Assembly (NCBI GenBank): GCA_035502675.1
Contig: DATJUC010000048.1
Location: 1-21,137 of the forward strand
DNA: 21,137 nucleotides
Direction: 5' to 3'
From: DATJUC01 sp035502675
GTDB taxonomy: Bacteria; Vulcanimicrobiota; Vulcanimicrobiia; Vulcanimicrobiales; Vulcanimicrobiaceae
This document shows, one piece after another, positions 13,572 through 20,339 of this stretch. Position 1 is the stretch's first letter. Every line of letters begins with the position of its first letter. The position numbers and the translations under genes were made by a program. The notes under the pieces were generated by a model, which searched no databases, had not been told where the DNA came from, and saw only the letters and a list, made by a program, of their open reading frames with translations.

Positions 13572-14573
13572 TTATGCGGCGACCAACCGCGACGCTTCGA
13601 GGTTGGCGATCGTCTCCTCGATGACGCCGACGGCATCGACGGCGCGATCGAGGTGCATGATGCGCTCGCGCAGTACGGCCGCACCCGGAATGCCTTTGAG
13701 ATACAGCGCGACGTGTTTGCGCATCTGCGGCACTGCCCGCGACTCGCCCAGCTCGTCGACCATCGTGCGGTAGTGTACGATGCAGAATCGCAAGCGGTCG
13801 GCGGCGTTGGGGAGCGGCTGGGGCTCTCGTCCCTCCATCAGGTCCCGAACCTGCGAAATCAGCCACGGATTGCCGAGGGTCGCGCGGCCGAGCATGATTC
13901 CATCGACGCCGGTTTCGCGCATCCGCTCTACGGCCTCGAACGGATCGTCGAGATCGCCGTTGCCGATCACCGGAATGCCGACGCTGGCTTTCAGTCGGGC
14001 GACGTGCTGCCAGTTCGCACTGCCTTTGTAGAACTGCTTGGCGGTGCGCGCGTGCAGCGTCACGGCTTGCACGCCGGCCCGCTGCGCGCGGCGCGCGACG
14101 TCGACGTACACCAGCGCGTCTTCGGTCCAGCCCAAGCGCATCTTCATGGTAACCGGGCAGTCGACCGCTTCCACCACCGCCGCCATGATCGCTTCGCAGC
14201 GATCCGGATCGCGCAGGCAGGCCGATCCGCCGTTGGTCTTGGTGACCTTGGGCGCGGGACAGCCGAAATTGATATCCACGATGTCGGCGCCGCACTCGCG
14301 CACGATCTTGGCGGCGCGCGCCATGAGCTGCGGATCGTCGCCCCACAACTGGGTGGAAACGGGCTTCTCGACGCCGTGCTGGTCGATCATCTCCATTGTG
14401 CGGCGGCTGCCGAACTTCAAGGCATTGGCCGACACGAACTCGGTGACCGTCAGCCCCAAGCCGAACGGCTTGTAGAGCGCTCGCATGGTGCGGTTCGTCA
14501 CGCCCGACATGGGCGCCAAGACGACCGGCGGCCAAACCTCGATCGGTCCGATCTTCAACGGGGCGGGAGCCAT
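13572..14573 (-). CDS. dus: tRNA-dihydrouridine synthase (DusB-like)
   Basis: FMN enzyme that reduces uridine to dihydrouridine in the tRNA D-loop with NAD(P)H. 333 residues. Seen: VVLAPMSGVTNRTMR at the N-terminus for FMN binding, VDINFGCPAPKVTKTNGGSAC with the catalytic Cys in GCP, the KMRLGW strand, HARTAKQFYKGSANW (HxRT), and VIGNGDLDDPF. GRATLGNPWLI and a helical C-terminal domain follow. The real start is ATG 14573 with AGGGGG just upstream; the open frame runs far beyond it, but that extension is antisense-like read-through of the neighbouring genes. It is 11 bases downstream of the DUF1275 stop and abuts the aminotransferase start. Confidence 0.93.
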   Translation of the reverse strand: MAPAPLKIGPIEVWPPVVLAPMSGVTNRTMRALYKPFGLGLTVTEFVSANALKFGSRRTMEMIDQHGVEKPVSTQLWGDDPQLMARAAKIVRECGADIVDINFGCPAPKVTKTNGGSACLRDPDRCEAIMAAVVEAVDCPVTMKMRLGWTEDALVYVDVARRAQRAGVQAVTLHARTAKQFYKGSANWQHVARLKASVGIPVIGNGDLDDPFEAVERMRETGVDGIMLGRATLGNPWLISQVRDLMEGREPQPLPNAADRLRFCIVHYRTMVDELGESRAVPQMRKHVALYLKGIPGAAVLRERIMHLDRAVDAVGVIEETIANLEASRLVAA

Positions 14574-14584
14574 AGCGCCCCCTA

Positions 14585-15241
14585 CTATAGCACGGGGAGC
14601 AAAAGGGCGACCACGGCGGCCGGAATCCACAACGCGTGCGCGCGCAGATCGGAAAGCGCGAGCGAGCCGCCGACGGCTCCCGCCAAGTAGCACGCCCATA
14701 CGGCGACGTTGCTCCTTCCCTCGGCTCGAAGCGACGGCTGCGGCGCCGGCGTGCCGGCGAAATCGATGACCGCCCGCACCAGCGTCCCGGTAACGAAGGT
14801 CGTGGAGATGCCCGCAACGCCGGCGCGCGTCGCCACCACGCTCTGTAAGCCCATCACGGCCGAGAGCAGTCCGACCGCGAGCGGCCCGGCAAACGAAATC
14901 CGGGAGGCTTCGAGCTGCACGGCCGCCGCGACCGCCAGCAGAACCGCGACCGCAACCAAAACCCCGCGGCTGCGCAACGGCGGCCGGCCCGCCTCGCCGC
15001 GCAAGATCCCGGCTGCGGCCACCGCGGCGCCGACGAACGCGGCCACCGACAGCGCCGGCAACAGCAAGCCTATCGAGCCGGGCAGCGCCGGAACGAAGCG
15101 GGCCGCAATCGCGCCGCCGAGCAGCACCGTGTTGCCGGTCATATTTGCGGTGAAGACGCCCAAGCCGAAAAACGCAACCGCGTCGACGTAACCGGCGACC
15201 AGCGTCAGGACGACGAGCATCGTCAAGACGCGCGCGTTCAT
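14585..15241 (-). CDS. DUF1275 (YoaK-like) membrane protein
   Basis: A 218-residue integral membrane protein of the DUF1275/YoaK family with about six to seven hydrophobic helices. Seen: GYVDAVAFFGLGVFTANMTG followed by NTVLLG, the family hallmark (GxxDA..F..LG.F..NMTGN). A second half follows, with GLQSVVATRAGVAGISTTFVTG, which repeats the same pattern and suggests internal duplication. The function is not established. It overlaps the coaX stop (ATGA), so it is translated with the CoA genes, but nothing in it points to a role in CoA synthesis. Confidence 0.85.
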   Translation of the reverse strand: MNARVLTMLVVLTLVAGYVDAVAFFGLGVFTANMTGNTVLLGGAIAARFVPALPGSIGLLLPALSVAAFVGAAVAAAGILRGEAGRPPLRSRGVLVAVAVLLAVAAAVQLEASRISFAGPLAVGLLSAVMGLQSVVATRAGVAGISTTFVTGTLVRAVIDFAGTPAPQPSLRAEGRSNVAVWACYLAGAVGGSLALSDLRAHALWIPAAVVALLLPVL

Positions 15242-16008
15242 GCCGGCGCGCGCGCGAAGATTTGCAGTCCGAACAGGCTGAGGTTCTGCTCGACCGCGTC
15301 GATGACCGGCGTCTGCTTCGCAAACGTCTCGGCCAGACCGCCGGTTGCCACGACCTTCGCCGGCACGCCGAGCTCGGCGCGAATCCGCGCCACGATCGCG
15401 TCGGTCTGGCCGGCAAAGCCGTACACGATGCCGGATTGCAGCGCCTCGTTGGTGTTTCGTCCGATCGCGTGCTGCGGCATCTCGAGCGCGACCTGCGGCA
15501 GCTTCGCTGTTCGTCCGAACAGGGCGTCGATCGAAATGGCAATGCCGGGCGCGATCGCAACCCCGAGATATTCGCCGATCGGCGAAATCGCGATGTAGAC
15601 CGTCGCCGTTCCGAAGCTGATGACGATCAGCGGTGCGCCGAATCGCGCGCGCCCGCCGATCGCCGCCGCGACGAGATCCGCCCCGACTTCGGCCGGCCGT
15701 TCGGTCGCGATCGGAATCAGCGCCTGAGTCTCGGGCTTCAAGAAGCGCGGCGCGGCGTCGAAGAAACGCTCGCAGACCGACTGCAGCACGGGATCGAGTT
15801 TGGGCACGACGCTGGCGATGACGACGCGATCGATGGAGGCGGCGTCGATCCCGCCGGTTGCAAACAGCTGGGTGAAAAAGACGCCGTACTCGTCGGGCGT
15901 GCGCGCGAGATCGGTCGTGACGCGCCAGCGGCTGCACAGCGGTCCGTCGCCCGTTTCGAAACAGCCGAGTTTGGTCTCGGTATTGCCGACGTCGATCGCT
16001 AAGAGCAC
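15238..16008 (-). CDS. coaX: Type III pantothenate kinase (CoaX), with altered motifs
   Basis: First step of CoA synthesis from pantothenate: phosphorylation by ATP, in the CoaX/Baf (ASKHA fold) family. 256 residues, usual length. Seen: AIDVGNTETKLG at the N-terminus, RTPDEYG, VVIASVVPKLD, EVGADLVAAAIGG, and FGTATVYIAI. Also seen are LGVAIAPGI, GRNTNEALQSGIVYGF and ATGGLAETFA, so the whole family pattern is present. Odd: the family-conserved GADR is GADL (Leu112) and the Asp of DFGTAT is Ser131. GG before the PGI motif is GV. The first Asp (DVGNT) and the GAD Asp111 are kept. GTG start 16008 overlaps the coaBC end by ten bases. The context strongly supports a CoA role; full activity is uncertain. 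Confidence 0.88.
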   Translation of the reverse strand: MLLAIDVGNTETKLGCFETGDGPLCSRWRVTTDLARTPDEYGVFFTQLFATGGIDAASIDRVVIASVVPKLDPVLQSVCERFFDAAPRFLKPETQALIPIATERPAEVGADLVAAAIGGRARFGAPLIVISFGTATVYIAISPIGEYLGVAIAPGIAISIDALFGRTAKLPQVALEMPQHAIGRNTNEALQSGIVYGFAGQTDAIVARIRAELGVPAKVVATGGLAETFAKQTPVIDAVEQNLSLFGLQIFARAPA

Positions 16009-17204
16009 GCCGCGTCCTTCGCACCCAGGCTCAGCGCTTGGATGGCGTCCAGCATTCGGGACGCCAGCGCCGTCTTGGTGCCGCTGCCCAGATCGCGGCG
16101 CCCGTCCTCGCCCCACAGCAGCACGTACGCGTTTTCCACGTCGCCGAAGCCGCGCTCTCGCCGCACGTCGTTGACGGCGATCGCGTCGAGACGTTTGGCC
16201 CGCAGCTTGGCGCGCCCGTTGCGCTCGTGATCGTCGGTCTCGGCGGCGAATCCCACCAGAAACGTCCGGCCCTTTCGTTCGCCCAACGCGGCCAGCACGT
16301 CGGGCGTGCGTACCATGCGCACGTCGAGTTCCTCGCCGGTTTTCTTGAGCTTCGAGGGCGAGCTCGTTTCCGGGCGCCAGTCGGCGACGGCGGCCGTCGC
16401 AACGGTCAGGTCGACGCCCACGGCGTGCTCCAAGGCGGCCGCGAGCAGCTGCTCCGCGGTCGTAAAGCGAACGACGCGTGCGCCGGCCGGCGGTTCCAAC
16501 GCGGTTGGGCCCAACAACAGCGTGACGTCGCCACCGCGCAGCACCGCTTCGCGCGCCAGTGCGATGCCCATCGCACCGGTCGCGGCGTTGCTCACGAAGC
16601 GAACCGGATCGAAGGCTTCGCGCGTCGGACCTGCCGTGATCGCCACCCGCGTGCCGCGCAAGGTCGCGCGCCGCCCAGCGGCGCGCTCCAGCGCCTCGAG
16701 CAGCCGCTCCTCGCCGGCCAAGCGTCCGACGCCGCTCTCGCGCTCCGCCAAGAATCCCCGCTCGGGGTCGACGATCTCGTACCCTCGCGTGCGCAAGGCT
16801 GCCAAGTTGGCTTGCGTCGCCGGATGCTCGTACATCGCCTCGTTCATGGCAGGCGCCAGCACCACCGGGATGCGCGCCGCCAGCAGCGCGGTCGTCAAGA
16901 GGTCGTCGGCGATGCCGTGCGCGAGCTTGGCGATCACGTTGGCGGTCGCGGGAATCACGGCGGCGACGTCGGCTTCGCGCACCAGGCGGATGTGCGGAAT
17001 GCGCTCGGGCGCGTCCCACAGCGACGCGTACGCCGGCCGCGCCGTGAGCGACGAAAAGGTCAGCGGACCGACGAAGCGCTCCGCCTCGGCCGTCAGCACG
17101 ACGTCGACGAGTGCGCCGCGCTGCACCAGCGCGCTGGTCAGCGCGGCGGCCTTGTACGCGGCGATGCCGCCGCTGACCCCGAGAAAGATCCGCGTCCCGT
17201 TCAC
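15999..17204 (-). CDS. coaBC: Bifunctional CoaBC (PPC synthetase/decarboxylase)
   Basis: Joins cysteine to 4'-phosphopantothenate and decarboxylates the product to 4'-phosphopantetheine. 401 residues. Seen, CoaC half (1 to about 175): LGVSGGIAAYKAAALT for FMN, IPHIRLVREAD with the catalytic-type His, and VLAPAMNEAMYEHPATQ. CoaB half: RVAITAGPTREAFDPVRFVS, AATGAMGIALA, TAAVADWRPE, KLKKTGEELDV, VGFAAETDD and the KRLDAIAVND loop. Odd: the decarboxylase flap that is usually LACG..G.GR reads LAERESGVGR, so the Cys used in E. coli Dfp is missing (Glu154-Arg155). GTG start 17204 overlaps the panC stop (GTGA). Confidence 0.94.
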   Translation of the reverse strand: MNGTRIFLGVSGGIAAYKAAALTSALVQRGALVDVVLTAEAERFVGPLTFSSLTARPAYASLWDAPERIPHIRLVREADVAAVIPATANVIAKLAHGIADDLLTTALLAARIPVVLAPAMNEAMYEHPATQANLAALRTRGYEIVDPERGFLAERESGVGRLAGEERLLEALERAAGRRATLRGTRVAITAGPTREAFDPVRFVSNAATGAMGIALAREAVLRGGDVTLLLGPTALEPPAGARVVRFTTAEQLLAAALEHAVGVDLTVATAAVADWRPETSSPSKLKKTGEELDVRMVRTPDVLAALGERKGRTFLVGFAAETDDHERNGRAKLRAKRLDAIAVNDVRRERGFGDVENAYVLLWGEDGRRDLGSGTKTALASRMLDAIQALSLGAKDAACS

Positions 17205-18040
17205 CGCGCGTCGCTGCCGTTCACGAAAATGTTGTCGAGCAGCCGGGTCGAGCCGAAGCGCACCGCGCCGATTACGAAGGCCGGGGCGCGCAACGCGTCC
17301 AGGCTGGCGAACGTGTCGGCGTCGACGACGTCGAAGTAGTCGGGCACGGCCTGAGGCGGCAGCTCCGCGCGCGCCGCCGCGACGGCAGCTTCCTTGCGTT
17401 GGCCGCGTTCCATCGCGTCGCGAATCCCTTGAAGCGCCCGATACAGGGCCGGGGCTTGAGCGCGCTGCTCGGCATCCAGGTACGCGTTCCGGCTGGAGAG
17501 CGCCAGTCCGTCGCGCTCGCGCACGGTCGGAACGATCTCGACCCGCACCGGAAACGCCAGATCGCGCACCATCTGTCGCAAAACCGCCGTTTGCTGAGCG
17601 TCTTTTTGTCCGAGGTAGAGCGCGTCGGGTTCGACGACGTTGAGCAGCTTGGCCACGACGGTCGCCACGCCGCCGAAGTGGTGCGGGCGCGCCGCCCCCT
17701 CGTATCCGGCGGCAACGCCGCCGACGTCGACCGTCGTCGCGAACCCGGGCGGGTACATGGCCTCCACGGAAGGGGTGAAAAGCACGTCGACGCCGGCGGC
17801 GGCGAGCTTCTTCCGGTCGCCTTCGGGGTCGCGCGGATAGCGCGCGAGGTCTTCGGACGGTCCGAACTGCAGCGGGTTGACGAAAACGGAGGCCGCTACG
17901 GAAACGCACTGCGCGCGAGCGTGTCGGATCAGCTCCAGGTGACCCTCGTGAAGCGCCCCCATCGTGGGAACCAGGGCCATCGGGCGCGGGAGGACGCCGA
18001 ACAGCGCCCGTCCTTGGGCCAGGGTCGTGGCAATTTGCAT
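17201..18040 (-). CDS. panC: Pantothenate synthetase PanC
   Basis: Condenses pantoate with beta-alanine using ATP, the last step of pantothenate synthesis. 279 residues, normal length. Seen: LVPTMGALHEGHLELI at about 23-38 (nucleotide-binding HxGH), VSVFVNPLQFGPSEDLARYPR-type segment, the pantoate-binding region RPHHFGGVATVVAKL, LYLGQKDAQQTAVLRQ, and RERDGLALSSRNAYLD. It directly precedes coaBC, with the stop overlapping its start, and 15 bases separate it from the FHA gene upstream. panB and panD are not in the window. All active-site motifs look intact. Confidence 0.97.
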   Translation of the reverse strand: MQIATTLAQGRALFGVLPRPMALVPTMGALHEGHLELIRHARAQCVSVAASVFVNPLQFGPSEDLARYPRDPEGDRKKLAAAGVDVLFTPSVEAMYPPGFATTVDVGGVAAGYEGAARPHHFGGVATVVAKLLNVVEPDALYLGQKDAQQTAVLRQMVRDLAFPVRVEIVPTVRERDGLALSSRNAYLDAEQRAQAPALYRALQGIRDAMERGQRKEAAVAAARAELPPQAVPDYFDVVDADTFASLDALRAPAFVIGAVRFGSTRLLDNIFVNGSDAR

Positions 18041-18055
18041 CGCCGTAGGGTAAAC

Positions 18056-18349
18056 CTAAGTCCGGGTCACGCGCAGGACGGTGCGCCCGACCATGAACGG
18101 GAGACCGATCGGCAGGGATGCATCTCCGACGACCGGCTGGCCGTTGAGTTTAGTACCATTACGGCTTTGGAGATCAGTAAGGATAATGGAACCTTCGTCG
18201 ATCCGCAGGCGGGCATGCTTCCGCGAGACGTAGCGGTCCAGCGCGATGCATGCATCGGCGACGGCGTCGTCGCGGCCGATGGTAATCTCGCGCTCGAACT
18301 GCCAAGTCTTGCCGTCCAGAGGGCCGCTGAGAACCTCCAGCAGGTACAT
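18056..18349 (-). CDS. Small FHA-domain protein
   Basis: A stand-alone forkhead-associated domain, which binds phosphothreonine peptides in signalling. 97 residues from the chosen start. Seen: TIGRDD, then YVSRKHARLRI and LTDLQSRNGTKLNG, which together give the canonical GR, SxxH and NG residues of the phosphopeptide site. No other domain or membrane segment. Start: an in-frame GTG at 18415 would add 22 residues. I prefer ATG 18349 because MYLLEVLSGPLDG begins the first strand directly, as in other small FHA proteins. It lies 15 bases upstream of panC. No Ser/Thr kinase is visible in the window. Confidence 0.85.
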   Translation of the reverse strand: MYLLEVLSGPLDGKTWQFEREITIGRDDAVADACIALDRYVSRKHARLRIDEGSIILTDLQSRNGTKLNGQPVVGDASLPIGLPFMVGRTVLRVTRT

Positions 18350-18461
18350 GGCCGCGAGGCCTTCGAGGCGGCCCGCGAAGTTCTCCTGTACGCGCTCCGG
18401 GCCTCGGCCAAACACAACGCTAACAAATCGCCCGGACCGGACGATTATTCATAGGGTGACG

Positions 18462-18671
18462 ATGAACGACCGGATCGACGAGCTGCTCCACCTGATCGAA
18501 GTCGAACCCGACGCCCTTCGGGAGGCCGAATTTCTTCAGGCGCAGGCGATCTTAGAGACGTTGGTCGGAAAGACCATTACCGAGGCCGCCCTCGAAGATA
18601 CGCGCATCGTCATCACGACGTCCGACGGGAACCGCTACTTCTTCTACGGCTTTTTGGGCAGCGGGAACTAA
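18462..18671 (+). CDS. Small acidic conserved-looking protein
   Basis: A 69-residue acidic protein that I do not recognise. Seen: a helical N-terminal half (NDRIDELLHLIEVEPDALRE, then EFLQAQAILETLVGKTI) followed by a short beta-type tail (TRIVITTSDGNRYFFYGFLG). No Cys pairs, signal or membrane segment. The ATG is preceded by GGGTGA, an acceptable ribosome binding site at short spacing. A longer in-frame opening reaches back to 18246, but that portion is antisense to the FHA gene and unlikely to be translated. It is divergent from the FHA gene and convergent with the PilZ gene (9-base gap). The helix-then-hairpin layout and clean codon bias support a real gene. Confidence 0.6.
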   Translation: MNDRIDELLHLIEVEPDALREAEFLQAQAILETLVGKTITEAALEDTRIVITTSDGNRYFFYGFLGSGN

Positions 18672-18680
18672 TCCGGTCCG

Positions 18681-19037
18681 TTAGTGCCCCGAACGCGCTT
18701 GAGCGACGAATCGCTCGATCGCTTCTTGATCCTGCGCCGCGTATTGGGTGAAGGCGATTCCGTGTGCGAATTGCTTCGACGACGCGTCGTAGAACGACAG
18801 GACGATCCGCCCGCGCACGATGAGCTCGCGATCCTGGCGCGGCAACGTAAAGCGCAGCACGATGGTTTGTCCCGAAGGAAGGTCGGTCGTCGTAACGACG
18901 CGCATTCCGCCGGTGCTCACGTCGACCGCTTTGCCGGCCAAAATCAATTCATGTCCGGGCAGGATGACCGTGGCGGGGAACTCGGCGTTGACCCGCAGGA
19001 ACCTGCGCTCGGGTGCCTGTTCGCTTCCGGTACTCAC
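18681..19037 (-). CDS. PilZ-domain protein (c-di-GMP receptor)
   Basis: A 118-residue single-domain PilZ protein. Seen: ERRFLRVNAEFPATV at the N-terminus supplies the RxxxR motif, and AVDVSTGGMRVVT supplies D-x-S-x-x-G; together these bind c-di-GMP. The remainder is the expected six-strand barrel (TIVLRFTLP, ELIVRGRIVLSF, HGIAFTQY) and a closing C-terminal helix. With all binding residues present it is likely a working c-di-GMP effector, probably acting on motility, surface or envelope functions. Start GTG 19037; it lies 45 bases after the PLP enzyme gene and may share its transcript. Confidence 0.88.
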   Translation of the reverse strand: MSTGSEQAPERRFLRVNAEFPATVILPGHELILAGKAVDVSTGGMRVVTTTDLPSGQTIVLRFTLPRQDRELIVRGRIVLSFYDASSKQFAHGIAFTQYAAQDQEAIERFVAQARSGH

Positions 19038-19082
19038 GAGGGCTGTTGCTTCTCGTTAAACCGCACCGCACCTCGCGCGCGG

Positions 19083-20339
19083 TCAAACCTTTGCAGTAAT
19101 TGCGCGGGCCGCGAAGAGCGCGCCGAGCTGCGCGTGTTCGCTCGTCAAGCCGCCCTGCAGATAAACTTCGTACGGTTCGCGTAAAGGGGCGTCGCACGAC
19201 AGCTCGATCGTTGCCCCGGCAACGAATGCGCCGCTCGACATAATGACGGGATCGACGTAGCCCGGCACGGCTCCCGGTTCAGGACGGAAGCGGGCGTTGA
19301 GCGGCATGGCTTCCTGCAGGCCGGTTGCAAAGCATACGAGCCGGTCGCGCGAGCCCAGGCGAATCGCTTGCACGATGTCGGTGCGTGCGGCTCCCGGCGA
19401 GGGGTCGACGGCGTACCCGAGTTCCTCGAACAACGCCGCCGCGAAATCGAGTCCGCGCAAGCATCGCTCGACGATCCCGGGCGCGAGGAACAAGCCCTGA
19501 ACGAGGCTCCTCCCAAATCCCAACGTCGGTCCGAGACCGGCGCCGAGCCCGGGTGCGTAGAGGTAGGAAGCGACCCGGTCGACGACCGCCGCCCGCCCCG
19601 CTACGTATCCGCCGGCCGGAGCCAGCGACCCGCCCAGGTTCTTGATCAGCGAACCCATCACGAGGTCGGCGCCGGCGTGCGTCGGCTCGCGCGCCTCGAC
19701 GAGTTCGCCGTAGCAGTTGTCGACCAGGACCGGCACGTCCGGCGCGCTTGCGCGAACGGTCTGCACCGCGCGCTCGATCTCGGCCACGTCCAACGACGGC
19801 CGCGGCGCATAGCCGCGCGAGCGCTGAACGAAGACCGTGTCCACGCGCCGCGCGGCCAGCTCTTCGCGCAACGCCTCGCGGTCGACGGCGCCGTCATGCA
19901 AGGCGATTTCGCGATACTCGATGCCGCGCCGCACCAGCGAATGCGGCGCGTCGCAGATCGCATTGCGGAGGGTGTCGTAGGGCCGGCCGGAGATCGAGAG
20001 CAGCGTACCGCCCGGCGGTACGCACGCCGCCAGCGCGGCAACGATTGCGTGCGTCCCGCTCACCAGCGAAAGCCGCGCCAGCGCGCGCTCGGCACCGAAA
20101 ACCCGTGCGAGCAGCGACTCGTAGCGCGCCCGCGCCGCGTCGTCGTAGCCGTAGCCGGTCGATCCCGCCAGATCGCTTTCGGCGACGCCTTCGTCTAAAA
20201 ACGCGCGCAGCATCGCCGTCGCGACGTGCCGCTGCGGTTCGTAGGCGAAACCGGCGCAGCGGCGCTCCGCGCGCAGCGCGCACTCGCGCACGCGTCCGTC
20301 GACGCCGAATGCGTCGCAGAGCAGCTCGGCCGAGGTCAT
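19083..20339 (-). CDS. Methionine gamma-lyase-like PLP protein (YnbB/aluminium-resistance family)
   Basis: A 418-residue PLP enzyme of the group variously called methionine gamma-lyase family or aluminium resistance protein. Seen: GSTGYGYDDAARARYESLLA, SLVSGTHAIVAALAACVPPG for cofactor phosphate binding, and SISGRPYDTLRNAI, with VFVQRSRGYAPRPSL following. VDNCYGELVEAREPTHAGAD supplies the Asp for the pyridine nitrogen. The Schiff-base lysine is Lys233 in SLIKNLGGSLAPAGGYVAG, a family hallmark. The C-terminal part has QEAMPLNARFRPEPGAVPGY. The real substrate of this family is not settled. The ATG (20339) overlaps the stop of the EIIC gene (ATGA), so the two are translated together. Confidence 0.9.
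   Translation of the reverse strand: MTSAELLCDAFGVDGRVRECALRAERRCAGFAYEPQRHVATAMLRAFLDEGVAESDLAGSTGYGYDDAARARYESLLARVFGAERALARLSLVSGTHAIVAALAACVPPGGTLLSISGRPYDTLRNAICDAPHSLVRRGIEYREIALHDGAVDREALREELAARRVDTVFVQRSRGYAPRPSLDVAEIERAVQTVRASAPDVPVLVDNCYGELVEAREPTHAGADLVMGSLIKNLGGSLAPAGGYVAGRAAVVDRVASYLYAPGLGAGLGPTLGFGRSLVQGLFLAPGIVERCLRGLDFAAALFEELGYAVDPSPGAARTDIVQAIRLGSRDRLVCFATGLQEAMPLNARFRPEPGAVPGYVDPVIMSSGAFVAGATIELSCDAPLREPYEVYLQGGLTSEHAQLGALFAARAITAKV

Noticed and set aside
14585..17909. Very long minus-strand frames that would fuse dus, DUF1275, coaX or coaBC with upstream sequence
   Set aside because: The N-terminal extensions are Arg-rich out-of-frame readings of neighbouring genes. Each real gene has its own start at the beginning of its conserved domain.
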